Assembly: GCA_003864535.1 (NCBI GenBank)
Contig: BHEQ01000007.1
Coordinates: forward strand, 1 to 25,795
Direction: 5' to 3'
DNA length: 25,795 nt
From: Gammaproteobacteria bacterium
Lineage (GTDB): Bacteria; Pseudomonadota; Gammaproteobacteria; Cardiobacteriales; Wohlfahrtiimonadaceae
In this document: one piece after another, positions 1 to 7,803 of the stretch
How positions within the stretch are numbered: the stretch's first letter is position 1
Layout of the letters: every line of letters begins with the position of its first letter
Notes under the pieces: generated by a model
The model's database searches: none
Told to the model about the DNA's origin: nothing
Seen by the model: the letters and a program-made list of their open reading frames with translations, nothing else
Made by a program: the position numbers and the translations under genes

Positions 1-67
1 TAAAAAAAATTAAAAATTATCAAAAATATAACTTAAAAATTTTATTAAAAAATAATTAATAGAAATA

Positions 68-1546
68 TTATTTAACTCCCCATTTTGGAATGAAATGAGA
101 TCCCATTGAAATACATACATTTTTAACTTCAGTAAAAACCTCAAAGCTATATTGTCCGCCCTCTCTACCAGTTCCTGAAGCTTTAACACCGCCAAAAGGT
201 TGGCGTAAATCGCGGACATTTTGGCTATTGATAAAAACCATTCCTGATTCAATACCAGCTGCAATCCTGTGCGCTTTCCCAATATCTTGCGTCCAAATAT
301 AAGCTGCAAGCCCATATTGAATATCATTGGCTAAGGCTAAAGCATCCGCCTCATCTTTAAATTTAATAAGGCAGGCTACAGGGCCAAAAATCTCTTCCTG
401 AGCAATCCGCATTTTATTATCAACATCTGCAAAAACAGTCGGTGCGATAAAATGACCAAGACTTAAATGCGCCCCTAAATTAGCAGGACGCACTAATCCA
501 CCTGCTAATAAGCTTGCGCCCTCCTCTATTCCAATTTTAATATAACCCGTCACCTTCTCATAATGAGCACGGGTGATCATTGATCCCATTTGTGTCTTTG
601 GATCTTGTGGATCACCAACAATAATATTTTTAGCACGTCGTGCAAATTCTTTAACAAAATCATCATAAATAGTTTCTTGAATAAAAATACGCGACCCAGC
701 GGTGCAACGTTCACCATTTAATGAAAAGATTGTAAAAAGAGCGGCATCTAACGCACGCTCTAAATTAGCATCTTCAAAAATAATAACTGGGGATTTACCG
801 CCTAATTCCATAGAATATTTTTTCAATCCCGCACTTTGCATAATGCGTCGCCCTGTTTCCGTGCCGCCCGTAAAAGAAATTGCGCGAATATCAGGATGCT
901 GAACTAGAGGCTCACCAGCGTCAACCCCATATCCTTGGATAACATTTAAAACACCTTCAGGAATGCCAGCCTCTAATGCCAAACGCCCTAATTCATGCGC
1001 AGTTAAAGGTGAGAGTTCAGACATTTTTAATACTGCCGTATTACCAAGAGCCAAACACGGTGCTGTTTTCCATGTTGCGGTCATAAACGGTACATTCCAC
1101 GGGGATATCAAGGCGCAAACACCAACGGGTTGATGCAAAGTGTAATTAAGCATTTGGTCATCAACGGGATAAGTATGCCCATCCATGCGTGTACACATTT
1201 CTGCAAAAAAACTAAAATTATGCGACGCTCGAGGAATCAATACATTTTGAGTTTGATGAATTGGTAAGCCTGTATCTAAGGTTTCTAAATATGCAATTTT
1301 ATTAACATTTTCATCAATTAAATCGCCAAGTTTACGCATCAGCCGCGCCCGTTCTTGTGCTGGTGTTTTAGACCATTTCGGAAAAGCTGCTTTCGCAGAA
1401 GCTACCGCTAAATTAACCTCTTTAGCAGTACCAGCTGCAACTTGCCCAATAATCTCACCTGTTGCAGGATTAAAATTATCAAAAACATTCTCACTTGCAA
1501 TCTCTTTACCATTAATCCAATGTTTAATTATACTTTGTGTCGCCAT
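68..1546 (-). CDS. hpaE: 5-carboxymethyl-2-hydroxymuconate semialdehyde dehydrogenase
   Basis: This 492-residue protein is an NAD-dependent aldehyde dehydrogenase of normal length for the HpaE/BetB group. Visible landmarks are the oxyanion Asn in SPWNVPF (about residue 151), Lys174, the catalytic Glu in MELGGKSP (about 247) and the nucleophilic Cys in GERCTAGSR (about 281). The specific HpaE assignment rests on the two hpaG genes directly upstream: HpaE oxidises the semialdehyde made by homoprotocatechuate ring cleavage, and HpaG works two steps later. The start is supported by an AGGAG seven bases upstream. A 69-bp mobile element sits between hpaG2 and this gene, inside the operon. The remaining hpa genes (hpaD, hpaF, hpaH, hpaI) are not in the window and may lie past the left edge. 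Aldehyde dehydrogenase is certain; the exact substrate is inferred from context. Confidence 0.88.
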   Translation of the reverse strand: MATQSIIKHWINGKEIASENVFDNFNPATGEIIGQVAAGTAKEVNLAVASAKAAFPKWSKTPAQERARLMRKLGDLIDENVNKIAYLETLDTGLPIHQTQNVLIPRASHNFSFFAEMCTRMDGHTYPVDDQMLNYTLHQPVGVCALISPWNVPFMTATWKTAPCLALGNTAVLKMSELSPLTAHELGRLALEAGIPEGVLNVIQGYGVDAGEPLVQHPDIRAISFTGGTETGRRIMQSAGLKKYSMELGGKSPVIIFEDANLERALDAALFTIFSLNGERCTAGSRIFIQETIYDDFVKEFARRAKNIIVGDPQDPKTQMGSMITRAHYEKVTGYIKIGIEEGASLLAGGLVRPANLGAHLSLGHFIAPTVFADVDNKMRIAQEEIFGPVACLIKFKDEADALALANDIQYGLAAYIWTQDIGKAHRIAAGIESGMVFINSQNVRDLRQPFGGVKASGTGREGGQYSFEVFTEVKNVCISMGSHFIPKWGVK

Positions 1547-1570
1547 CAGTATTCTCCTCTTACCTGTAAT

Positions 1571-1639
1571 GGGGGTTTCTATAAATTAGATTTTTCAAGG
1601 CTTGCAATAACGCAGAAAAAGCAATTTATAGATGTGCCC
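1571..1639. mobile_element. MITE-like element, short form (copy 1)
   Basis: The element is 69 bp with terminal inverted repeats of the form GGGNNNNTCTATAAATT (left GGGGGTT-TCTATAAATT; right, read inward on the other strand, GGGCACA-TCTATAAATT). Similarity continues inward through a run of T (AGATTTTTC against GCTTTTTC). It is flanked by the direct repeat TAAT (1567-1570 and 1640-1643), as expected of a transposition target duplication. It carries no ORF, so any transposase acts in trans. Its two ends match copy 2 almost base for base, but the central 55-bp palindromic block of copy 2 is replaced by the dinucleotide CA. It lies between the hpaG2 stop and the hpaE start. Confidence 0.85.
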
Positions 1640-1661
1640 TAATGTTATTTATTGATTTTTG

Positions 1662-2417
1662 TTATTTAGAGTTTGGGGCACTAATCGTATTTTTTAGTGC
1701 TCCCAAACCTTCTATTTCACACACAACCTCGTCGCCAACTTTAACATCTGCCAAACCCTCAGGCGTTCCTGTGAGAATAATATCACCATAAGAAAGCGTC
1801 ATAATGCTTGATAAATAACTGATTAATTTAGCGATACTAAAAACCATATCTTTAGTATTGCCCTCTTGCGTTTTTACGCCATTAACAAAGGTGCGTAAAC
1901 TTAAGTTCATGGGATCAGAAATATCATCTTTATCAACAAGCCATGGACCTAAAGGCGTGGTTGCATCGCGGTTTTTTACTTTTAGATTAGGACGATAATA
2001 ATTTTCTAAATAATCACGAATCGCATAATCATTAGCAATGGTATAGCCTTGAACATATTCCAGAGCATTTTCTTCTGCAATATTCTTACCAGATTTCCCT
2101 ATCACAACAGCAAGCTCACATTCATAGTGCATATAGCCTACATTATCTGGGCGCACTGTTCTTGCCAAATGCCCAACTAAAGCATTCGCTGATTTTAGAA
2201 AAACTAGCGGTTTATCAGGTGCATTAAAAGCAAGCTCTTTCGCATGATCAGCATAATTAAGCCCCAACGTAAAAATAGTATTTACCTCGATTGGTGGCAA
2301 CCAAACTAGTGCATTTTCTGCAACTTGCTCCCCGCTACTTAATAGAATTAATTCACTTTGATCAATAGGATAAGCTTCTAAGATTTGTCCATTATAGGCA
2401 ACACGTGCTCTTTTCAT
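1662..2417 (-). CDS. hpaG2: Homoprotocatechuate pathway isomerase/decarboxylase, C-terminal-type subunit
   Basis: The 251-residue protein belongs to the fumarylacetoacetate hydrolase (FAH) fold family. It corresponds to the C-terminal half of E. coli HpaG: shared stretches include FTLGLNYADHAKEL, YMHYECELAVVIGK, NDYAIRDYLENYYRPNLKVK and TGTPEGLADV. The acidic metal ligands expected of the family are in HYECEL. HpaG decarboxylates 5-oxo-pent-3-ene-1,2,5-tricarboxylate and isomerises the product, on the way to succinate semialdehyde and pyruvate. In E. coli both halves are fused in one protein; here they are two genes one base apart, with this start just after the hpaG1 stop, so they are surely co-translated and probably form a heteromer. 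Confidence 0.9.
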   Translation of the reverse strand: MKRARVAYNGQILEAYPIDQSELILLSSGEQVAENALVWLPPIEVNTIFTLGLNYADHAKELAFNAPDKPLVFLKSANALVGHLARTVRPDNVGYMHYECELAVVIGKSGKNIAEENALEYVQGYTIANDYAIRDYLENYYRPNLKVKNRDATTPLGPWLVDKDDISDPMNLSLRTFVNGVKTQEGNTKDMVFSIAKLISYLSSIMTLSYGDIILTGTPEGLADVKVGDEVVCEIEGLGALKNTISAPNSK

Positions 2418-2418
2418 A

Positions 2419-3099
2419 TTAAAGCTCTCCTACTGTAAAACTAAGCTGACCTAAGGTTTTCTCGCGCAAAACTATCTCATCCCCTGCATAAATCTCTGGC
2501 ATTTGATAGCTAACCCCAATTAATAACATATCATTTTCATTAAAGCTCATAAATTCAGTCACCTCTTCAATCAAGGTTGGGATATCTCGAACTAAATCAT
2601 CAAAACGACGTGGAGTTAGCGCCTTATTATTTTGTAAGATACTCACCTCTACGTTTGCAATATCAATTAGGCTATAAGATATTGGTAAATCACCAATCAC
2701 CAATGAATTATCAAAACACTTCTCAAGCACCGCAGGACGAAAATAGCTTGAATGTAAAATAGATAAATCTGCGACTAGGCGAATATCTTTAATCACTGAA
2801 CATGCGCCAATAGCTGCGATCTTCGTAACCTTTTGGTTAAAGCGTAAGCCTAAAGTTACCCCTAAACCTAAGCTTTTTACTCCAGAAGGTAAGCTAATTT
2901 GCGTTTGTGAGCTTGCATAGGTATTTTTAGGCTTTATATATAATACAGGCGCTTTGGGTGGTGCATTATATGGAGCTATTTCCATGGCCTCTTTAAGCTC
3001 ATTCATGCTCGCCGCATCATTTAAGATAACGCCAAATACACGCCCTATTTCTAATTTACCTGTTTCTAATTGACTAACTTTATTTATTAATCCAGACAT
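2419..3099 (-). CDS. hpaG1: Homoprotocatechuate pathway isomerase/decarboxylase, N-terminal-type subunit
   Basis: The 226-residue protein is a second, more divergent FAH-fold protein. It matches the N-terminal half of E. coli HpaG: GVILND near residue 24, APYNAPPKAPVLYIKPKNT near 43-61, and SSYFRPAVLEKC where E. coli has a similar Tyr-Arg-Pro segment. It lacks the clear HYExEL metal site seen in the partner, as does the N-terminal half of the fused enzyme, so it may be mainly structural or provide only one of the two activities. The start follows AAGGAG by four bases. It is separated from dctM by 49 bases and abuts hpaG2. Confidence 0.87.
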   Translation of the reverse strand: MSGLINKVSQLETGKLEIGRVFGVILNDAASMNELKEAMEIAPYNAPPKAPVLYIKPKNTYASSQTQISLPSGVKSLGLGVTLGLRFNQKVTKIAAIGACSVIKDIRLVADLSILHSSYFRPAVLEKCFDNSLVIGDLPISYSLIDIANVEVSILQNNKALTPRRFDDLVRDIPTLIEEVTEFMSFNENDMLLIGVSYQMPEIYAGDEIVLREKTLGQLSFTVGEL

Positions 3100-3148
3100 A
3101 TAACTCCTTACTCCTTATTTTAAAACAATAAAATCATAATATTCATAC

Positions 3149-4477
3149 TTATTTTAGAATATGCACCAACCATAAAGTAATGCTTGGGAATAAAACTAGA
3201 ACAATAATTCTAATAAAATCAGATACTAAAAATGGAATAACTCCTTTAATAGTTTCTATCATTGGGGTTTCTTTCGACATTTTATTAATAATAAACAAAT
3301 TCATTCCCGTTGGTGGTGTAATTAAGCCTAATTCAACAACCATTAATGCAATAATTCCAAACCAGATAGATTTATCTCCTTGAGAGAGCCCAAAAAAATC
3401 TAAGCCCATAATAATAGGATAAAAAACAGGTATGGTGAGCAATAACATCGCCAAAGAATCCATCACACAGCCTAAAAGTATATAAATCATAATAATTGCA
3501 AATAAGATTAATAATGGATGCAGACCACTTTGTTGCGCCCATATCGATAACTCATTCGGGAGTTGAGAGAGTGCCATTGCTGAATTTAATAAATCCGCCC
3601 CCATTAAAATCATAAAAATCATGCCGCAGGCAATCGCGGTCCCATAAATACTTAATTTGATCTTATGCCAATTTAATTGCTTTTGAACCAGTGCAATAAG
3701 GGTACACGCAGCAACGCCAATAGAGGCAGCTTCGGTAGGATTAGTCCAGCCATCGTAAATCCCTACAATCACCACTAAAAAAACTAAAATGACAGGAATA
3801 ACGCCAAGTTGTGCTTTAAGAGCTTCTTTGAAAGGTACTTTGGGTGCAGATGGTCCTTGCTTTGGGTCTCTAGTTACGATAATACGAATCACAATCACAT
3901 AACCAAGAGCTGCAATGATAGCTGGAATTACCGCTGCTACAAATAGTTTACCAATAGATTCTTGGGTTAAGACCGCGTAAATTACTAAAGGTACAGATGG
4001 CGGAATTAAGATCCCTAAAGTGCCAGATGCGGCAAGTGTTGCGGTCGATAATCGTCCTGAATAACCTTGTTTTTTAAGCTCAGGCAATGCCACTTGCCCC
4101 ATTGTGGCAGCGGTTGCTAAAGATGAGCCACATATTGCACCAAATGCAGCACAAGCAGCGGTTGCAGCCATCGCCATACCGCCCTTCCAATGCCCAATTA
4201 AAGTACCTGCGGCTTTAAATAAAGAGCCTGACAAACCGCCATAAGTTGCAATTTGCCCCATCAAAATAAATAAAGGAATTACCGCTAAATCATAGTTTGA
4301 TAATCTGGCATATGCTAAATTATTAATTGTGAATAATAATCCGGTTGTATCACCTTGATTAACTAAGAGATAAACACTTGCACCCGCAGCAAACATTGCA
4401 GCCCCAATGGGAATACGTGCAACCAATAAAATACTTAAAAATAATACTCCTAATCCACCTATTTGAATGCCTGTCAT
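3149..4477 (-). CDS. dctM: TRAP transporter large permease, DctM family (set 1)
   Basis: About 442 residues, very hydrophobic with roughly twelve membrane segments, which is normal for DctM. Family marks include GGLSGSLFKAAGTLIGHWKGG, the Gly/Ala-rich GAICGSSLATAATMG loop, and GILIPPSVPLVIYAVLTQ; a second IxPPTGMN motif lies near the C-terminus. The open frame extends 15 codons further up, but the chosen ATG at 4477 has AAAGGAG ten bases upstream and starts one base after the dctQ stop, which fits TRAP operons. DctM is the cation-coupled translocation channel working with DctQ and a periplasmic DctP. No dctP adjoins this pair. Linkage to hpaG1-hpaG2-hpaE suggests uptake of an aromatic acid such as 4-hydroxyphenylacetate or its dihydroxy derivative, which is inference. 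Confidence 0.92.
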   Translation of the reverse strand: MTGIQIGGLGVLFLSILLVARIPIGAAMFAAGASVYLLVNQGDTTGLLFTINNLAYARLSNYDLAVIPLFILMGQIATYGGLSGSLFKAAGTLIGHWKGGMAMAATAACAAFGAICGSSLATAATMGQVALPELKKQGYSGRLSTATLAASGTLGILIPPSVPLVIYAVLTQESIGKLFVAAVIPAIIAALGYVIVIRIIVTRDPKQGPSAPKVPFKEALKAQLGVIPVILVFLVVIVGIYDGWTNPTEAASIGVAACTLIALVQKQLNWHKIKLSIYGTAIACGMIFMILMGADLLNSAMALSQLPNELSIWAQQSGLHPLLILFAIIMIYILLGCVMDSLAMLLLTIPVFYPIIMGLDFFGLSQGDKSIWFGIIALMVVELGLITPPTGMNLFIINKMSKETPMIETIKGVIPFLVSDFIRIIVLVLFPSITLWLVHILK

Positions 4478-4478
4478 T

Positions 4479-5003
4479 TTATGTAAGCTCCTTTTCTTTA
4501 AGCATAAATTGAAGCATGGCATAGTAGATTGTGCTGATGCAGGCTAAAATAAACCCTGGCATCATCGCAAGTAATGCCCACCAAATCGGGATGGAAAGTA
4601 AGGTTGTAACCTCGCCATATTCCTGACTTACACCAATTTGTAAGCCTAAACGATAGGTAATGATGATTAATACAGATAATAATAAAAAATTACCTATAAA
4701 ATCAAACGCTTTTCTAACTTTAAATGAAAAGCAATCTGTGAAAAAATCAACTTTAATATGCTCGCCTAATAAAGTGCAATACGGAAAAAAAAGACTTGCA
4801 GCAACCGCCGTACCGACTTGAATAAGCTCTATATCTCCAATTATGGAGATTGTTCCTGTTTTGCGCCCAACTATTGAAACTAAACTAATTACCACGAGCG
4901 TAAAAAAAATTCCTCCACCTATTAGTGCAAAAAAACTACACAACTTAAGCAGATATCGCCCTGTAGTTTTTGCTTGGACATATAACTTAAACTCATGATT
5001 CAT
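4479..5003 (-). CDS. dctQ: TRAP transporter small permease, DctQ family (set 1)
   Basis: About 174 residues with four predicted membrane helices (roughly residues 22-48, 55-80, 105-130 and 142-165 of the longer frame), the DctQ layout. The frame can be extended to a GTG at 5018, but the ATG at 5003 has GGAGGGG at a good distance and is preferred. It is the first gene of the visible minus-strand operon dctQ-dctM-hpaG1-hpaG2-hpaE, so the promoter must lie in the AT-rich region above 5004. DctQ proteins are poorly conserved, and the call leans on size, topology and the adjoining dctM. Confidence 0.87.
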   Translation of the reverse strand: MNHEFKLYVQAKTTGRYLLKLCSFFALIGGGIFFTLVVISLVSIVGRKTGTISIIGDIELIQVGTAVAASLFFPYCTLLGEHIKVDFFTDCFSFKVRKAFDFIGNFLLLSVLIIITYRLGLQIGVSQEYGEVTTLLSIPIWWALLAMMPGFILACISTIYYAMLQFMLKEKELT

Positions 5004-5335
5004 TTGTCTCCCCTCCACTTCTGATTAAACATATTTTTATCTTAAATGCGGTAAGCTGTGATGATATTTTCCATCATTTATTACACTTAAAATAATCTTA
5101 ATTAGATGAATCCAAATTAGCTGAAACTTTTTTAAAATATAATATTCTTTGATTTATTTTTTGATCTACTTGTTGATATATTTATATGATTTTAGTGATC
5201 TTAATTATTTTAAATCTGAAATGTATACTTAATTTTAAAACTGCTTAGTCTAATTATTAACATCGTTATACTTTTTAAAGTTAATCATTATTAAGTCTAT
5301 TTGTCAATCTATCTTATTTGGGGTTACATGCAAAA
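5004..5335. other. AT-rich upstream region of the dctQM-hpa operon
   Basis: No convincing gene is visible here. It must hold the promoter for the minus-strand dctQM-hpaG-hpaE operon. A short inverted repeat TGATG-N8-CATCA at about 5060-5077 is close enough to the dctQ start to be an operator, but it matches no site I can name. The rest is low-complexity A/T. Confidence 0.4.
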
Positions 5336-5483
5336 GCAGCTCTTGAGATTATCAAGAGCTGCCAAGGAGTTGATCAAAAAGAGTAAGCTCTTTGACGTAA
5401 TCATTAAAATATTTAAAGACCAGCCACCACTGCAGGATTTAAGTTTTTTAAACATAGATGGTGAGCAGATTTTATCAAACTAA
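5328..5483 (+). CDS. Doubtful 51-codon small ORF
   Basis: An ATG at 5328 with a weak upstream GGGG opens a 51-codon frame; a TTG nine codons earlier would give 60 residues. The predicted peptide is Lys/Leu-rich at the N-terminus (ELIKKSKLFDVIIKIFKD) and ends in a more acidic tail. I recognise no family. Against it, its first third coincides with two hairpins that read as terminators on the opposite strand, and those could create the frame by chance. It could also be a remnant of a larger gene. Treat as unproven. Confidence 0.22.
   Translation: MQKQLLRLSRAAKELIKKSKLFDVIIKIFKDQPPLQDLSFLNIDGEQILSN
5332..5362 (-). terminator. Rho-independent terminator, minus strand
   Basis: GCAGCTCTTGA (5336-5346) and TCAAGAGCTGC (5352-5362) form a perfect 11-bp stem with a 5-base loop. 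Read on the minus strand it is followed at once by TTTT (5335-5332), the layout of an intrinsic terminator. It would end transcription coming from uxuA, about 270 bases upstream on that strand, with the mobile element lying between. Confidence 0.6.
5374..5395 (-). terminator. Second terminator-like hairpin
   Basis: On the minus strand TCAAAGAG-CTTA-CTCTTTTTGA forms a 6-8 bp stem whose 3' arm runs into a stretch of five T. It precedes the stronger hairpin at 5332-5362, so the two would act in tandem behind uxuA. The stem is AT-rich and weaker. Confidence 0.4.
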
Positions 5484-5504
5484 GTTAAAATAACAGTTGC
5501 TTAT

Positions 5505-5626
5505 AATGGATTCTATAAATTAGATTTTTCAAGGCTTGTGATTTTGTTAAAAGAGTGGTTTACATATGTAAATTAGCATTTTAACAAGATCGTATAACGC
5601 AGAAAAAGCAATTTATAGATGTGCCC
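5505..5626. mobile_element. MITE-like element, long form (copy 2)
   Basis: The element is 122 bp, flanked by the direct repeat TTAT (5501-5504 and 5627-5630). The inner ends TCTATAAATT/AATTTATAGA match copy 1; the outermost left bases have decayed (AATGGAT instead of GGG plus four). The centre holds a 55-bp block: GATTTTGTTAAAA (5540-5552), the perfect 14-bp palindrome TTTACATATGTAAA (5559-5572), and TTTTAACAAGATC (5579-5591), which is the inverse of the first arm with one mismatch. The right-hand target duplication touches the uxuA stop codon. No ORF is present. Confidence 0.85.
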
Positions 5627-5630
5627 TTAT

Positions 5631-6821
5631 CTATTTCAAATCAGGAAATAACATGCGTTTAACCGCAACTTCAATACCGCGTACCTCAGCTAAGCCTTTT
5701 AAACGCCCAATGGCTGAATAGCCTGGATTTGTTTTCTTTTTTAGATCATCAAGCATTTGATGACCATGATCGGGGCGCATTGGAATTTTACGCATATTTC
5801 CAGCTTGTTGGCGCTTACTTTCAACGGCTAATATTGCTTTAACCACCGCAAACATATCAACATCACCCGTTAAATGATCCCCTTCGTGAAAAGTTTTAGG
5901 ATTATCCTCACGCACTGTTGCGCGTAAATGCACAAAATGAATCCGATCTCCATACGTTTCTATCATTTTAACAAGATCATTATCACCGCGGACACCGTAA
6001 GAGCCGGTACACATCGTAAATCCATTATGAATACTAGCATTACAATCTTTGATGAACGCCATATCTTCAATGGTTGAGACAATCCGTGGCAGACCTAAAA
6101 TAGGACGCGGTGGATCATCAGGATGAATTGCAAGCACAACACCAAGCTCTTCACAAATAGGTACTATTTTGCTTAAGAAATACTTCAGATTATTGCGTAA
6201 AGTATCTTTAGTAATGCCATCATATTCTTTTAAACGCGCTGCAAATTGCTCCAAAGTGTAGCCTTCTTCAGCTCCTGGGAGTCCAGCAATAATATTTCTG
6301 GTTAAAAGATTAATAGCCGCTGCGTCCATTTTTTCGAAATAGGCTTGTGCTTGAGTAATTTCAGCGCTGCTATAATCTTGTTCTGCCCCTATTCTTTTTA
6401 AAATGTGTAATTCAAATGCGGCAAAAGCAATTTGATCAAAACGTAAAGCTTTTGAGCCATCAGGCAGAGTATAAGCAAGATCGGTACGTGTCCAATCTAA
6501 AATCGGCATAAAATTATAGCAGATAGTATCGATCCCACACTGCGCCAAATTACGGATGCTTTGCTGATAATTTTTGATGTAAATCTCGTAATTGCCCGAG
6601 TGCGTTTTAATATCTTCATGTACGGGAATACTCTCAACTACCGACCAAGTTAAGCCTTTAGCTTCGATGATTTTTTTGCGCTCTAAAATATCCGCAACTT
6701 CCCAAATCTCACCATTTTTGATTTGATGTAAAGCGGTGACAATTCCAGTTGCGGAAGCTTGGCGTGCATCATCTAAAGATACAGGATCTAAAGGGCCGTA
6801 CCAGCGCCATGTATGTTCCAT
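5631..6821 (-). CDS. uxuA: Mannonate dehydratase
   Basis: This 396-residue protein matches E. coli UxuA closely from end to end: it begins MEHTWRWYGPLDPVSL and keeps HEDIKTHSGNYE, CYNFMPILDWTRTDL, RNIIAGLPGAEEGYTL, AIHPDDPPRPILGLPRIVST, MCTGSYGVRGDND and PMRPDHGHQMLDDL. The His and Cys residues in these blocks include the metal-binding site of the TIM-barrel enzyme. UxuA dehydrates D-mannonate to 2-keto-3-deoxygluconate in glucuronate breakdown. AAGGAAA precedes the start. Upstream on the same strand is the GntR regulator, 73 bases away, so they probably share a transcript. UxuB, UxuC, KdgK and KdgA are not in the window, so the rest of the pathway must be elsewhere. Confidence 0.97.
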   Translation of the reverse strand: MEHTWRWYGPLDPVSLDDARQASATGIVTALHQIKNGEIWEVADILERKKIIEAKGLTWSVVESIPVHEDIKTHSGNYEIYIKNYQQSIRNLAQCGIDTICYNFMPILDWTRTDLAYTLPDGSKALRFDQIAFAAFELHILKRIGAEQDYSSAEITQAQAYFEKMDAAAINLLTRNIIAGLPGAEEGYTLEQFAARLKEYDGITKDTLRNNLKYFLSKIVPICEELGVVLAIHPDDPPRPILGLPRIVSTIEDMAFIKDCNASIHNGFTMCTGSYGVRGDNDLVKMIETYGDRIHFVHLRATVREDNPKTFHEGDHLTGDVDMFAVVKAILAVESKRQQAGNMRKIPMRPDHGHQMLDDLKKKTNPGYSAIGRLKGLAEVRGIEVAVKRMLFPDLK

Positions 6822-6878
6822 AATTTTTTCCTTTTAGTTAATAGTGGGTAAATATATTTTGATATGTTTTGAGCTGCT

Positions 6879-6900
6879 CAGTAAATCCTTAAATTTACTG
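6879..6900. other. Hairpin over the gntR stop codon
   Basis: CAGTAAAT (6879-6886) and ATTTACTG (6893-6900) form a perfect 8-bp stem with a 6-base loop spanning the end of the regulator gene. No T-run follows on either strand, so it is not a standard terminator. It may act as a processing or attenuation point before uxuA, or be chance in AT-rich DNA. Confidence 0.3.
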
Positions 6901-7671
6901 GAATAATGTTTTATATGGAATACTTTCAAAAAGATAGCCATCAAAATCAGGATCATCAACATCAGATAACTTCATTAAAATCTCTTTTACATTTTCAATA
7001 TGCTGCCACATAGCTTGGCGTGCACCTGCTGGATCTTTCTTTTGCAGCGCATTTAAAATATTTTCATGATCAAGTAGCCATTGCTTGCGGTAATTTTTAT
7101 CTTCAATATGCTCATGAAGTTTGACCCACATTGGGCTATTAATACGCACGCGCCACATTTTCTCAAGAATTTCGAGCATCATTTCATTTTGAGTGGCTCT
7201 GGCGATTAGATAATGAAAACGCTGATCATTCTCTTCTCCTGTTCCACCTGCTAAAATTGCTTGTTTTTCATCTAAAAGAACTTTGCGCATCTCCGCAATA
7301 TCAGCTTTAGTTACTTGAGTTGCAGCAGCCGCGGCAATCGAGCTTTCAATAATTTGGCGTGCTTGTAATACTTCAAAAGGTCCATAATCTTCTTCATTTA
7401 ATCCCAAAGAATTATTTTCTATTAAATTATTCTGTGAATTATTTAAACTTGGGAGCTTGATAATATATACGCCAGAACCTTTTTTAATATTGATAAGCCC
7501 TTCTAATTCAAGCATAATTAAAGCTTCACGAATTAGAGTGCGGCTCACCTTAAATTGTTCCGCGATCTCACGCTCCGGCAATAATCTACTTCCAATAGGA
7601 TAAGTCCCAGCTAGAATCTGATTTTTAAGTTGTTGACCTATTTTTTGATATAAACGCTTAGAATTTGGCAT
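6895..7671 (-). CDS. GntR-family (FadR/FCD) hexuronate regulator, ExuR/UxuR-like
   Basis: The 258-residue protein has an N-terminal winged helix (about residues 5-70) with the GntR signature LLPEREIAEQFKVSRTLIREAL and GLINIKKGSGVYI, followed by an all-helical FCD ligand-binding domain (about 95-235). It resembles E. coli ExuR/UxuR well beyond the DNA-binding part: GPFEVLQARQIIES, AATQVTKADI, KMWRVR, KLHEHIED and MWQHIENVKEILM. FCD His/Asp residues bind metal and the sugar-acid effector. It should repress the uronate genes until fructuronate, galacturonate or a related acid appears. Two operators of the matching type lie at 8937-8948 and 9128-9139. No strong ribosome binding site precedes the start. 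ExuR and UxuR cannot be separated by eye. Confidence 0.88.
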   Translation of the reverse strand: MPNSKRLYQKIGQQLKNQILAGTYPIGSRLLPEREIAEQFKVSRTLIREALIMLELEGLINIKKGSGVYIIKLPSLNNSQNNLIENNSLGLNEEDYGPFEVLQARQIIESSIAAAAATQVTKADIAEMRKVLLDEKQAILAGGTGEENDQRFHYLIARATQNEMMLEILEKMWRVRINSPMWVKLHEHIEDKNYRKQWLLDHENILNALQKKDPAGARQAMWQHIENVKEILMKLSDVDDPDFDGYLFESIPYKTLFQ

Positions 7672-7704
7672 AAATTAGATTTGCTCGGTAATTTTAAGAA
7701 CACA

Positions 7705-7744
7705 CTATAATAATTAACATAATTGTTTAGGTTAATTATTATAG
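7705..7744. promoter_or_regulatory. 14-bp perfect inverted repeat upstream of the regulator gene
   Basis: CTATAATAATTAAC (7705-7718) and GTTAATTATTATAG (7731-7744) are exact inverse copies around a 12-base spacer, 34 bases before the regulator start. Each arm contains a TATAAT-like sequence, so it could hold the gntR promoter, an operator, or an AT-rich hairpin. It does not match the ExuR site TTGGTNNACCAA. The function is not assignable. Confidence 0.4.
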
Positions 7745-7752
7745 CTAGCAAA

Positions 7753-7770
7753 CCCCTCCTTCTGGAAGGG
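7753..7770 (-). terminator. Terminator behind dctP
   Basis: On the minus strand CCCTTCC-AGAA-GGAGGGG folds into a 7-bp stem with one G-U pair and a 4-base loop, followed by TTT. It lies 34 bases past the dctP stop, where a terminator is expected. The T-run is short, so termination may be partial, allowing some read-through into the regulator gene. Confidence 0.55.
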
Positions 7771-7803
7771 TAAGCTTAGGTTTATGCTAAATAATTAAAA
7801 AAA

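Noticed and set aside
10..327. 105-codon minus-strand frame at the left edge
   Set aside because: Overlaps the hpaE gene in another frame; its translation is a shadow of a clear aldehyde dehydrogenase.
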